From Microbacterium ulmi (GTDB lineage: Bacteria > Actinomycetota > Actinomycetes > Actinomycetales > Microbacteriaceae): DNA of 64,000 bases. Every line of letters begins with the position of its first letter. Within the stretch, counting starts at the first letter, position 1. Below the pieces are notes generated by a model that ran no database searches, was not told the DNA's origin, and saw only the letters and a program-made list of their open reading frames with translations. The stretch covers positions 62,001 through 126,000 of the forward strand of contig NZ_JAAOZF010000001.1 in NCBI RefSeq assembly GCF_011759705.1. Reading direction: 5' to 3'. Below are positions 55,108-63,074 of this stretch, piece by piece. The translations under genes and the position numbers were made by a program.

Positions 55108-55962
55108 TCAGCGCGGGGCGGCGTCGCCGTCAGGAAGCGGACCCGTCGCGACGTCGCGCCCCGGCGAGTTCGACCACGCGCTCCACGAGCCGGGGAACAC
55201 CGTCACCTCGACGCCCGCGAGGGCCCCCGCGAGCGCCGTGTGCGCCGCCGTGATCCCTGAGCCGCAGTAGGCGGCGACGGGGACGCCCGGCACGGCGCCG
55301 GCCGCCGCGAACGACGCCGCGAGCGCGTCGGGGTGCAGGAACCGCCCCGCCGCGACGTGCGACGTCGTCGGGAGATTGACGGCGCCGGGGATGTGTCCCG
55401 CGCGAGGGTCGAGGGGCTCGGTCTCGCCGCGGTACCGCTCAGGTGCGCGGACGTCCAGGAGCACGCCGCGGGCCGGCCACGCGGCCGCGTCGTCGATCGA
55501 GGCGACGGGACCCTCGAGCCCGGTCAGGACGACGGACCCTCGGGGCGGCCGCACGTCGCCCGTCTCGACGGGAAGACCCGCGGCGACCCAGCCGCGCAGG
55601 CCGCCGTCGAGCACGCGGACGTCGGCGACGCCGGACGTGGACAGGAGCCACCAGGCACGGGCCGCGGCGAACGACTGGAAGTCGTCGTAGATGACGACGA
55701 CGTCTCCCTCGTCGAGTCCCCAGCGGCGCGCGGCATCCTGCAGCGCGTCACGCGTCGGCAGCGGATGCCGCCCCTCGTGCGGCTCGCCGTGCCGAGCGAG
55801 CTCGTGATCGAGGTCGACGTAGACCGCGCCGGGCAGATGGCCCTCGAGATACTGCGGATGCCCGTCTGGGCGGTCCAGGCGCCACCGGACGTCGAGGAGC
55901 CGGACGCGAGCGTCCGTGGCGAGCAGATCCGACAGGTCCGTCGGCGTGATCAGCAGCGGCAT
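55108..55962 (-). CDS. sseA: Sulfurtransferase (rhodanese / 3-mercaptopyruvate sulfurtransferase type)
   Basis: A tandem-rhodanese protein of 284 residues. The N-terminal inactive domain contains RLLDVRW and GAVYVDLDHELA; the C-terminal domain contains VLLDVRAPERYRGETEPLDPRAGHIPGAVNLP and the active-site loop AAYCGSGITAA with Cys233. CGSGxTA is the loop of 3-mercaptopyruvate sulfurtransferases, whereas thiosulfate enzymes have CRxGxR/T. ATG 55962 is preceded by a G-rich stretch and by CACGAT 6 nt upstream. Divergent from the sulfhydrylase gene, suggesting a sulfur-metabolism pair. Confidence 0.9.
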   Translation of the reverse strand: MPLLITPTDLSDLLATDARVRLLDVRWRLDRPDGHPQYLEGHLPGAVYVDLDHELARHGEPHEGRHPLPTRDALQDAARRWGLDEGDVVVIYDDFQSFAAARAWWLLSTSGVADVRVLDGGLRGWVAAGLPVETGDVRPPRGSVVLTGLEGPVASIDDAAAWPARGVLLDVRAPERYRGETEPLDPRAGHIPGAVNLPTTSHVAAGRFLHPDALAASFAAAGAVPGVPVAAYCGSGITAAHTALAGALAGVEVTVFPGSWSAWSNSPGRDVATGPLPDGDAAPR

Positions 55963-56063
55963 CCCCCCATCGTGCCCGCGCGCGAGAGCCGCCGCACCCG
56001 CCCACCCGCAACAGTTCGACACACGGCCTGGGCGCGCCCACGGCCAGGCCGCACAATGGATGG
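55963..56063. promoter_or_regulatory. Divergent leaderless promoters of sseA and the sulfhydrylase gene
   Basis: Minus strand: CACGAT (55974-55969) plus 6 nt to the ATG of sseA. Plus strand: CACAAT (56052-56057) plus 6 nt to ATG 56064. The two -10 elements share the unusual CACNAT form, also seen before the response regulator gene. Confidence 0.45.
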
Positions 56064-57428
56064 ATGCCCGACCCCCGCTCCCCGCACGCGTTCGCGACGG
56101 ACCAGGTCCAGGCGGGCTACGCGGCCACCGCGGCCCACAGCCCCGCCGTACCCGCCATCCACCAGTCCAACGCCTTCGAGTTCCCGTCGCTGTCCGAGGC
56201 ACGGGCGCGCTTCGCGCTGCGCAGCGAGGGCGACATCTACAGCCGCGCCGCGAACCCCACCGTCGCCGTCTTCGAAGAGCGCATCGCGGCGCTCGAGGGC
56301 GGGATCGCGGCCGCCGGCGTCGCGTCGGGCCAGGCGGCCGTCGCGCTCGCACTGCTCGCGCTCGCGCGCGCGGGCGACCACATCGTCGCCGCGAACCAGC
56401 TCTACGGCGGCACCGTCGACCTCCTGGGCGACACGTTCGCGGGCTGGGGCATCGACGTCACGTTCGTCGACCAGGACGACGCGGATGCCTGGACGGCGGG
56501 TGTGCGCCCTGAGACCAAGGCGTTCTTCGCCGAGTCGGTCACCAACCCCCTGGCCCAGGTCCTCGACACGCGGCTCGTCGCCGACCTCGCACACGCCGCC
56601 GGCGTGCCCCTCGTCATCGACAACACGGTCGCGACGCCCTACCTGCAGCGCGTCAAGGACCTCGGAGCCGACATCTCCGTGCACTCCGCGACGAAGTTCC
56701 TCGGCGGCCACGGATCGGCCCTCGGCGGCGCCGTCGTCGACCTCGGCACGTTCGACTTCGGCGCCGACCCCGATCGCTTCCCGCAGCTGTCCGAACCATA
56801 CAGCCGTGTCCGCGGCGGCAGCCTCGTCGACCGATTCGGCGCGAAGGCGTACATCACGCTCGTCAAGACGAAGTACTCGCACGACCTCGGTCCCTCGCTG
56901 TCGGCGTTCAACGCGTTCCAGCTCCTGCAAGGGCTCGAGACCCTCGACCTGCGGATGGCCCGGCACTCCGCCTCGGCCCTCGCCGTCGCCCGCTTCCTCG
57001 CTGCGCACCCCGCCGTCGCCCGCGTGCACCACCCCGGCCTGGAGCCGAGCCCGTGGCACACGCTCGCGCTGCGGCACCTGCCGAGGGGCGCGGCATCCGT
57101 CTTCTCGTTCGAACTGCACTCGACGGGGGACGCCGAGTCCGACTTCGCACAGGTCGAGCGGTTCATCTCGCAGCTGCGGGTCGTCAAGCTCGTCGCGAAC
57201 ATCGGCGACGCCCGCAGCCTCGTCGCGCATCCGGCGTCGATGACGCACAGCCACATGACCCCCTCGCAGCTCGCCGACTCGGGCATCGCGTGGACGACCG
57301 TGCGCCTCTCGATCGGGCTCGAGGACCCGGCCGACATCGTCGACGACCTCGACACGGCGCTCGCCGTCGTCGCGCCGGCTCCCGCGTCGGCGCCGTCGGT
57401 CATCCCGACCGCGTCCGCGTCGAGATGA
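56064..57428 (+). CDS. metY: O-acetylhomoserine/O-acetylserine sulfhydrylase (Cys/Met PLP family, MetY type)
   Basis: A PLP enzyme of 454 residues, likely joining O-acetylhomoserine with sulfide to make homocysteine. YSRAANPTVAVFEERIAALEGG, the cofactor-contact DNTVATPYLQRV and VHSATKFLGGHGSALGG with Schiff-base Lys211 are canonical. SLVAHPASMTHSHMTPSQLADSGI and VRLSIGLEDPADIVDDLDTAL close the family pattern. The long insert between the lysine and the C-terminal domain fits sulfhydrylases better than cystathionine gamma-synthases. ATG 56064 is at +1 of a CACAAT promoter. Confidence 0.9.
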   Translation: MPDPRSPHAFATDQVQAGYAATAAHSPAVPAIHQSNAFEFPSLSEARARFALRSEGDIYSRAANPTVAVFEERIAALEGGIAAAGVASGQAAVALALLALARAGDHIVAANQLYGGTVDLLGDTFAGWGIDVTFVDQDDADAWTAGVRPETKAFFAESVTNPLAQVLDTRLVADLAHAAGVPLVIDNTVATPYLQRVKDLGADISVHSATKFLGGHGSALGGAVVDLGTFDFGADPDRFPQLSEPYSRVRGGSLVDRFGAKAYITLVKTKYSHDLGPSLSAFNAFQLLQGLETLDLRMARHSASALAVARFLAAHPAVARVHHPGLEPSPWHTLALRHLPRGAASVFSFELHSTGDAESDFAQVERFISQLRVVKLVANIGDARSLVAHPASMTHSHMTPSQLADSGIAWTTVRLSIGLEDPADIVDDLDTALAVVAPAPASAPSVIPTASASR

Positions 57429-57434
57429 CCGCCG

Positions 57435-57476
57435 GGCATCCGCCGCGCCGCACGATGTGAGCAGCGGACGGATGCC
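57435..57476. terminator. Weak inverted repeat after the sulfhydrylase gene
   Basis: GGCATCCG and CGGATGCC (8-bp arms, 26-nt loop) lie 7 nt past the stop in the convergent gap before denD. Possible terminator; the arms are also copies of the abundant GGATGCC word. Confidence 0.25.
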
Positions 57477-57511
57477 GCCCCGCGACGGCGACATCCTCCG
57501 CGCTGCACTCC

Positions 57512-58498
57512 TCAGAGAGGGCTGTCGACGTACTCGCGGACGATCTCCCCGAACGATGCCGCGGGCCGCAGGCCGAGCCCCTCTGCGCGCTCCGTGACGA
57601 GACGGGCAGGCCACGTCGACACGATCGACATGATCGAGGGATCGACGTCCCAGTCGATCAGCGCGCTCGCGCCGGGCGCGACCGAGTCGAGGGCCCGCAC
57701 CATGTCGCGAGGCGTCGTCGTCAGCGCGGGCAGGTTCACGGCCGTCGCGCTCCCCCACTCCTCGCCGCTCGCCGACGCCGCGCGAAGGATGCCGTCGAGC
57801 GTGCGCGAGGGCGACGAGAGCGCCACCGGCAGATCGGGAGGCACGGGGCAGGTGCTCCGCAGGCCCGCAAGCGGCTCGCGGATGATCCCCGACAGGAAGC
57901 TCGACGCCGCGGCGTTCGGGACGCCCGGCCGGACCGACACGGTCATGAGACGCACGCTTCTTCCACGCAGATATCCACGCCGCGTGTAGTCGGCCACGAA
58001 CTGCTCGCCGACGAACTTCTGCACGCCGTAGCTCGACTGGGGACGCGGGAGGCTGTCGTCGTGGATCTCGCCCACGGGCGGTCCCGCCGGGTCCTGGCCG
58101 AAGACGGCCAGCGAGCTCGTGAAGACGACGACCGGACTCGACGCGAGACCGCGCGCGTGGTCGAGCAGCGAGATCAGCGCGTGCACGTTGGTCGACATGC
58201 CGAGGTCGAAGTCGGCCTCAGCCGCAGAGCTGACGACGCCGGCCAGATGGAACACGGCGTCGACGTCGCCCAGAGCCGGAAGGGTTTCGTCGAGTCCGCC
58301 CACCAGGGTACGCACGAGCGGGTCGGCCGCGAGATCCGACGCCGGCGACCGCACGTCGAGCAGCACGATCTCGCCGATGGGCGCCGGGTCCCCTCCATCG
58401 AGCACGACCACACCCGCCGTGATCAGCCGACGGGCGAGCCCCTCGCCGAGGAACCCCGCACCCCCCGTTATCGCGACCTTGACACCCTGAACATTCAT
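57512..58498 (-). CDS. NAD-dependent epimerase/dehydratase, D-erythronate dehydrogenase (DenD)-like
   Basis: An extended SDR of 328 residues. The glycine motif VAITGGAGFLGEGLARRLI opens the protein, VFHLAGVVSSAAEADFDLGM follows, and the catalytic pair is in SSYGVQKFVGEQF (YxxxK). RLMTVSVRPGVPNAAASSFLSGIIREPL is characteristic of the DenD branch, which oxidises D-erythronate in tetronate catabolism. No other tetronate-pathway gene is visible, so the substrate stays open. ATG 58498 follows AGGAGG and overlaps the end of a small upstream frame (ATGA), placing it in the sugar-catabolic operon. Confidence 0.85.
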   Translation of the reverse strand: MNVQGVKVAITGGAGFLGEGLARRLITAGVVVLDGGDPAPIGEIVLLDVRSPASDLAADPLVRTLVGGLDETLPALGDVDAVFHLAGVVSSAAEADFDLGMSTNVHALISLLDHARGLASSPVVVFTSSLAVFGQDPAGPPVGEIHDDSLPRPQSSYGVQKFVGEQFVADYTRRGYLRGRSVRLMTVSVRPGVPNAAASSFLSGIIREPLAGLRSTCPVPPDLPVALSSPSRTLDGILRAASASGEEWGSATAVNLPALTTTPRDMVRALDSVAPGASALIDWDVDPSIMSIVSTWPARLVTERAEGLGLRPAASFGEIVREYVDSPL

Positions 58499-58770
58499 CC
58501 GATTCCTCCTCTTTGACGGTCGAGCGCGGAGAGCACATCGACGAGTGTCGACGCATCGCCGACGTTCCCGGGCACGACGATCTGCACACGCGGGCTGTCC
58601 CCGACGACCAGATCCCACACGGATATCCCGGAGGCAAGCCGCCCCGCACCGCCGTTCGGCAGGCGCCGAAGGCGGTCGACGCCGCTTCGGCCCCCACCTC
58701 GCGCCGGCCGTCCTCCGTCATCGGTCGCCGCACGACCCTCGAGCGGTCGGCGCCCGGTGTCGCTCCTCAC
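58495..58770 (-). CDS. Cryptic small ORF (91 codons) between the Gfo/Idh and DenD-like genes, possibly frameshifted
   Basis: GTG 58770 overlaps the upstream stop (GTGA) and the TGA at 58495 overlaps the denD ATG (ATGA), a fully coupled arrangement. The second half, including SVWDLVVGDSPRVQIVVPGN and ASTLVDVLSALDRQ, has strong coding-like third-position GC. In the first half a different frame (from GTG 58733 or ATG 58721, MTEDGRREVGAEAAS) has the better codon pattern. This suggests either a genuine small protein or a gene with a one-base shift near the G-run at about 58640. No family recognised. Confidence 0.35.
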   Translation of the reverse strand: MRSDTGRRPLEGRAATDDGGRPARGGGRSGVDRLRRLPNGGAGRLASGISVWDLVVGDSPRVQIVVPGNVGDASTLVDVLSALDRQRGGIG

Positions 58771-59813
58771 CGCGGCGGCCAGCTGATGACGGCGCCCCGG
58801 GATGCGATCTGCTCGCGCGCGGAGTCGATGACGCGCAGCGCTGCGATCGCGGTGGCCGAGGAGTACACCGGGGAGTCCGTCCTGCCCTCGGACACGTAGG
58901 TCGACATCGCCTCGGCCTGATAGGCCAGCGCTCCCCTTCCGATGCGGGGGGACGTGTCGTGCCACGACTCGACGACCTCGCGTTCGGCGTCGAGGATGTC
59001 GAGGCTGGTCGGCTCGAAGAACCGCCCGTGCAGTTCGATGCTGCCCTTCTCGCCCGCGAGGACGAGACGCGTGCGCGTCGGCGCGATGAGGCTGAACACC
59101 ATCGAGGCGACCCCCGGCGCCGAGGTGAGCGTGCTGACCGACGCATGCAGGTCGACGCCGTCCTCCGTCCGGATGCCTGTCGCCATGACCTCGAAGGGGT
59201 CTCCGAGCGTGAGCAGCGCCCAGGACACCCCGTAGACCCCGACATCGAGAAGAGTGCCGCCGCCCAGCTCCGGCGCCAGGAGCCGATGGAGGGGATCCAT
59301 CATGGGACCGCTGCTCAAGTCGACGATGACCGATCGCACCGCGCCGATCGTTCCTGCCGCGAGGTGCCGTCGGACGAACGCCGCCTGGGGCAGGTACTGC
59401 GACCACATCGCCTCCATGACGAGAACGCCGGCGCGCCGTCCGGCAGCGACGATCCGCTCCGCCTCTTCGGCGGAGCCGGCGAGGGGCTTCTCCACGAGGG
59501 TGTGCTTGCCCGCCTCCACGGCGCGGATCGCGAGGTCGGCGTGCAGCGCGTGGGGAACGGCGATGTAGACCGCCTCGACGTCGGGATCGCCGAACAGCGC
59601 ATCGTAGGAGCCGTACGCGCGATCCACGCCGAAGAGGCTCGCGAACCGCTCCGATCGCTCCTTGTCGCGCGACGCCACCGTCACGACCCGCTCGTCGGAG
59701 TGGTCGTGCAGCGAGCGCACGAACGCGGTCGCGATGACCCCGAGACCCACGACGCCCCACCTCAGCCTGCGGCGCGGAGCCGCCGCGGTGTCGCGCCTGC
59801 CGTTGGGCGTCAC
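58767..59813 (-). CDS. Gfo/Idh/MocA-family oxidoreductase
   Basis: An NAD(P)-dependent sugar or inositol dehydrogenase of about 348 residues. The Rossmann motif is RWGVVGLGVIATAFVRSL, EKPLAGSAEEAERIV contains the catalytic EKP lysine, and the second domain carries GGGTLLDVGVYGVSWALLTLG, as in trans-dihydrodiol/D-xylose dehydrogenase-type members. GTG 59813 is preferred because CGGAG sits 6 nt upstream; an in-frame GTG at 59834 would add seven residues. Follows the permease gene in the catabolic operon. Confidence 0.87.
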   Translation of the reverse strand: MTPNGRRDTAAAPRRRLRWGVVGLGVIATAFVRSLHDHSDERVVTVASRDKERSERFASLFGVDRAYGSYDALFGDPDVEAVYIAVPHALHADLAIRAVEAGKHTLVEKPLAGSAEEAERIVAAGRRAGVLVMEAMWSQYLPQAAFVRRHLAAGTIGAVRSVIVDLSSGPMMDPLHRLLAPELGGGTLLDVGVYGVSWALLTLGDPFEVMATGIRTEDGVDLHASVSTLTSAPGVASMVFSLIAPTRTRLVLAGEKGSIELHGRFFEPTSLDILDAEREVVESWHDTSPRIGRGALAYQAEAMSTYVSEGRTDSPVYSSATAIAALRVIDSAREQIASRGAVISWPPR

Positions 59814-59874
59814 GCCGCACTCCGTTGTCTCCACGGACGTCGCACTCGTCTCCGAGGACGTCGTGCCGGCCGGT

Positions 59875-60729
59875 TCACTTGACGGCTCCGCTCGTCGCGC
59901 CGGCGGCGATGTACTTCTGTGCGAGCACGAGGAGGAGGATGGCCGGCAGCGTCGCGAGCGCCGCCGTCGCCATGACGACGTTCCAGAAGCCCACCTCTAT
60001 GCCGAGGTACTGGTAGATGCCGAGCGTGACCGGGCGCACTGCCTCGGTCGTGGTCAGGGTGAGCGCGAAGACGAAGTCGCTCCACGCGAAGAGGAAGCAG
60101 AACAGCCCCGCCGTGATGATCGAGTTGCGCGAGACCGGGATGACGATCGACACGAACGTGCGCATCTGCGACGCGCCGTCGACGAGTGCGGCCTCCAGGA
60201 TCGAGACGGGGATCGACATCATGGATGCCCGCATGATGAGGATCGCGAACGGGATCCCGTGGCTGGAGTCGGCCAGGATGAGCCCCAGCAGCGAGTTGAT
60301 CAGCCCGAGATCGTTGTACGCCGTGTAGAGGGCGTTCGCGATCACGATGCTGGGGATCATCTGCGTGATGATGATCGCCATGAGCCCGATCGAGATCCAC
60401 CGGAACCGGAAGCGCGCGAGGGCGTAGGCGGCGGGCGTCGCGATGAGCAGGCACAGGGCGACGCTGCCGAGCGAGACGATGACGCTCGTGAGCAGGTTGG
60501 CGCCCTGCGTGCGCAGCGCCTCCGTGTAGCCGGCGAGGCTTGGGTTCCACGGGAAGAAGTCGGCGGTGAGCGTGTTGCCCGACGGCTGGAACGAGGAGTT
60601 GACCATCCAGTAGACGGGAAACAGCATGATCGCGATGAGCACGATGCCGAAGGCGGTGTGCAGGCCCGACGAGCTCTTGCGCAGGGTGCGGCGCGAGACG
60701 AGGCGGGGCCGAGCGGCGGCGACGGTCAC
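59875..60729 (-). CDS. Carbohydrate ABC transporter permease (MalG-like)
   Basis: Inner-membrane subunit of 284 residues of a CUT1-type sugar importer. It has six hydrophobic segments, FPVYWMVNSSFQP near the start and the EAA loop EAALVDGASQMRTFVSIVIP that docks the ATPase. No ATPase gene is nearby; CUT1 systems in actinobacteria often share one MsiK/MalK ATPase encoded elsewhere. Lies 9 bp after the MalF-like gene. Confidence 0.92.
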   Translation of the reverse strand: MTVAAARPRLVSRRTLRKSSSGLHTAFGIVLIAIMLFPVYWMVNSSFQPSGNTLTADFFPWNPSLAGYTEALRTQGANLLTSVIVSLGSVALCLLIATPAAYALARFRFRWISIGLMAIIITQMIPSIVIANALYTAYNDLGLINSLLGLILADSSHGIPFAILIMRASMMSIPVSILEAALVDGASQMRTFVSIVIPVSRNSIITAGLFCFLFAWSDFVFALTLTTTEAVRPVTLGIYQYLGIEVGFWNVVMATAALATLPAILLLVLAQKYIAAGATSGAVK

Positions 60730-60738
60730 GGCGTGCTC

Positions 60739-61740
60739 CTACTCGTCCAGTGCGCGTCGGTTGGAGCGCAGGTAGATGATGGCGAACACGAGAGAGATGA
60801 GGATGAGGATGTTGCTGTACGCGGCTCCCCCGCCGAAGTCGAACTGCACGAACGACGTCTCGTACGATCGGATCGCGATCGTCTGCGTCGCGTTGGCCGG
60901 CCCGCCGCCAGTGAGACCGAAGATCACGTCGAGCGATTTCAGCGTGTACACGACGCCGAGCACGAGCACCACCCCGACCACGGGACGCAGGTTCGGCCAG
61001 GTGATGTACCAGAACGCGCGCGCCCCGGTTGCGCCGTCGAGCGCCGCCGCTTCGTAGAGCTCCTCCGGGATCTCCTGCAGCCCGCCGTAAAGGATCGTCG
61101 CGTTGAACGGGATGCCGATCCAGATGTTGACGAGGATGACCGCGATGAGCGCGACCTGCGGACTGGACAGCCAGGGTATCGGGTCCTCGATGACCCCGAG
61201 CCGACGCAGCGTGTTGTTGAGCACGCCGCTGTCACGGTCCAGGATCGAGCGCCACGTCGCGCTGGAGACGATGATCGGCAGCAGCCACGGCAGCAGCAGC
61301 AGCGAGCGCAGCATTCCGCTCAGCGGGAACCGCCGGTGGAAGTACAGCGCCAGCAGCATCCCGATCAGGAACTGCCCGAGGATCGAGCCGACCGTGAACA
61401 GGAACGTGTTGACGAGGGCCGGGACGAACAGGCGGCTCGTGACGGCGTGGATGTAGTTCTCCAGCCCGACCCACGGCGCCTCCCCCGTGAAGAACGTGCG
61501 CGTCGTGTAGTCCTGGAAGCTCATGGTGAGGTTCTTGACCACGGGGTAGCCGAAGAACGCCACGATGTAGATGCCTGCGGGCAGCACGAACGCGTACTTG
61601 GAGAACCGGGCGAGCCGCATGCGCCGTCCGGACGAGGACGAAGCACCGGGCCGCGAGGAGCGGGCGTCGGGCGGCGACGTGACAGGACGCTCCGCAGACG
61701 TCTTACCGGTCATCGGTGCTTCGTCCTCGTTGACGTCCAC
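60739..61740 (-). CDS. Carbohydrate ABC transporter permease (MalF-like)
   Basis: Partner permease of 333 residues. The hydrophilic Ser/Pro-rich N-terminus is followed by FVLPAGIYIVAFFGYPVVKN and further helices, with the EAA loop YEAAALDGATGARAFWYITWP. GTG 61740 directly abuts the binding-protein stop; an ATG 27 nt later (61713) is a possible alternative start. Part of the operon binding protein-MalF-MalG-Gfo/Idh. Confidence 0.91.
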   Translation of the reverse strand: MDVNEDEAPMTGKTSAERPVTSPPDARSSRPGASSSSGRRMRLARFSKYAFVLPAGIYIVAFFGYPVVKNLTMSFQDYTTRTFFTGEAPWVGLENYIHAVTSRLFVPALVNTFLFTVGSILGQFLIGMLLALYFHRRFPLSGMLRSLLLLPWLLPIIVSSATWRSILDRDSGVLNNTLRRLGVIEDPIPWLSSPQVALIAVILVNIWIGIPFNATILYGGLQEIPEELYEAAALDGATGARAFWYITWPNLRPVVGVVLVLGVVYTLKSLDVIFGLTGGGPANATQTIAIRSYETSFVQFDFGGGAAYSNILILISLVFAIIYLRSNRRALDE

Positions 61741-62958
61741 TCAGTGGGTCGAGGCCACGACGAAGGCGTTCGGAGCGGTTTCCTGGCCCGTGATCGCGAG
61801 CTGGAGCGCCTCGTAGATGGTCGTCGCCGCGACGGGCCAGCCCTCGCCGAGCTTGGCGGTGCGAGCTCGCGCCGTGACGATCGTCTCGGCGAAGGGCTCC
61901 ATGAGCGGGTACTCGGCCAGGTAGTCGTCGAAGAGATCGTCACGCGTCGGGACCGTGTACCGCTTCGAGGCGAGCTCCATCTGCGACTCCGGCGTGTTGA
62001 TGCACTCGAGCAGCTCGGTGGCCTTGGCCATGCGCTCGGGGCTGTCGCTGAGCGGCACGCTCCAGACCTCGCCGCCGAACGATGCGACGACGGGATCGCC
62101 GGCCTCCGGCACGGGGATCTTCACGACGCCCCAGTCGAAGTCCACGGCGTCGAGCAACGGCACCTGCCAGGGACCGCTCACGGCCATGGCCGCCTTGCCG
62201 GCGATGAACTGGTCCGTGACGTCGGCCTGGGTCCACGTCACGACGCTCTCGGACGCCCCGCCCGAGTTCACGAGGTCGACCCACAGCTGGGCTGCCTCGG
62301 CCACCTCGGGGCTGGTCAGGTCGGTCTCGTCACCGCCGTTGGACCACATGAAGGGCAGGAACTGCCACGTGCCCTGGTAGGACGCGGCCGCCGAGAACGC
62401 GACGCCGTAGACGTCGCCCTGCCGCAGCGCTGCGGCCGTGGCCTTGAGCTCGTCCCATGTCGTGGGGGGCTCGAGGCCTGCGGCGGCGAGCATCTCGGCG
62501 TTGTAGAAGAGGCCGAGAGTGTTTACCTGGGGACCGAGGCCGTAGACCTCGCCCTCCCACGTCGCCGACTCGATGAACGCCTCATTGAAGCCGGCCGTGT
62601 CGATGCCGAGGTCGCTGAGCGGGGCGAGCGCGCCCGTCGCGGCGATGCCCTTCAGCTCGGGATTGTCGATCTCGAGCAGGTCGGGGAGCGTGTGCGACGA
62701 GGCCTGCTGCAGGATGCGCTGGATGATCTCGGCGCCGGGGACCTGCTGCTGATTGAGCGTGACGCCGATCTGCTCGGCGCAGCCGTCGAGCAGATCGATG
62801 AAGATCGTCTTGTCAGGCTCGTTGACGTTCTTGTTGAGCACGGTCAGCACGATCTTCTCCTCCGGGCTGGCGGTCGCGCTGCAACCGGCCAGGAGTGTCA
62901 GCGTCGCGGCCGAGGCCAGAATCGTCGTGGTTCTCCGTCGTGAGGTGAGGTTCATCAT
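61741..62958 (-). CDS. Extracellular sugar-binding lipoprotein (family 1 solute-binding protein)
   Basis: Receptor of the CUT1 importer, 405 residues. The signal peptide TTTILASAATLTLLAGC is a lipobox with Cys26. Typical SBP_bac_1 features follow: DLLEIDNPELKGIAATGAL, WEGEVYGLGPQVNTLGLFYN, FIAGKAAMAVSGPWQVP and GGEVWSVPLSDSPERMAKATELL. Two adjacent ATGs occur at 62958 and 62955, with GGGAG just upstream. The ligand is a sugar or sugar acid that cannot be named from sequence. Confidence 0.92.
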   Translation of the reverse strand: MMNLTSRRRTTTILASAATLTLLAGCSATASPEEKIVLTVLNKNVNEPDKTIFIDLLDGCAEQIGVTLNQQQVPGAEIIQRILQQASSHTLPDLLEIDNPELKGIAATGALAPLSDLGIDTAGFNEAFIESATWEGEVYGLGPQVNTLGLFYNAEMLAAAGLEPPTTWDELKATAAALRQGDVYGVAFSAAASYQGTWQFLPFMWSNGGDETDLTSPEVAEAAQLWVDLVNSGGASESVVTWTQADVTDQFIAGKAAMAVSGPWQVPLLDAVDFDWGVVKIPVPEAGDPVVASFGGEVWSVPLSDSPERMAKATELLECINTPESQMELASKRYTVPTRDDLFDDYLAEYPLMEPFAETIVTARARTAKLGEGWPVAATTIYEALQLAITGQETAPNAFVVASTH

Positions 62959-63074
62959 TGATCTCCCTAGTCTTCGTTGATCGTGCTCCAGCGAGCGAGA
63001 CCCGTTCGTCCGGGTCCTCTCCCGCTCGGCGTGAGGGTGCGTTGCTCGTGCAACGCTGATTCGATGTCCACCTT
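62959..63074. promoter_or_regulatory. Leader/operator candidates upstream of the sugar-binding gene
   Basis: A 116-bp gap between the GMC stop and the binding-protein start. It contains the perfect inverted repeat GCGTTGC-TCGT-GCAACGC (63039-63056) and GACCCG-TTCGTC-CGGGTC (about 63000-63017). The first resembles a LacI-type operator or a small terminator for the GMC gene; no regulator gene is in the window. Confidence 0.4.
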
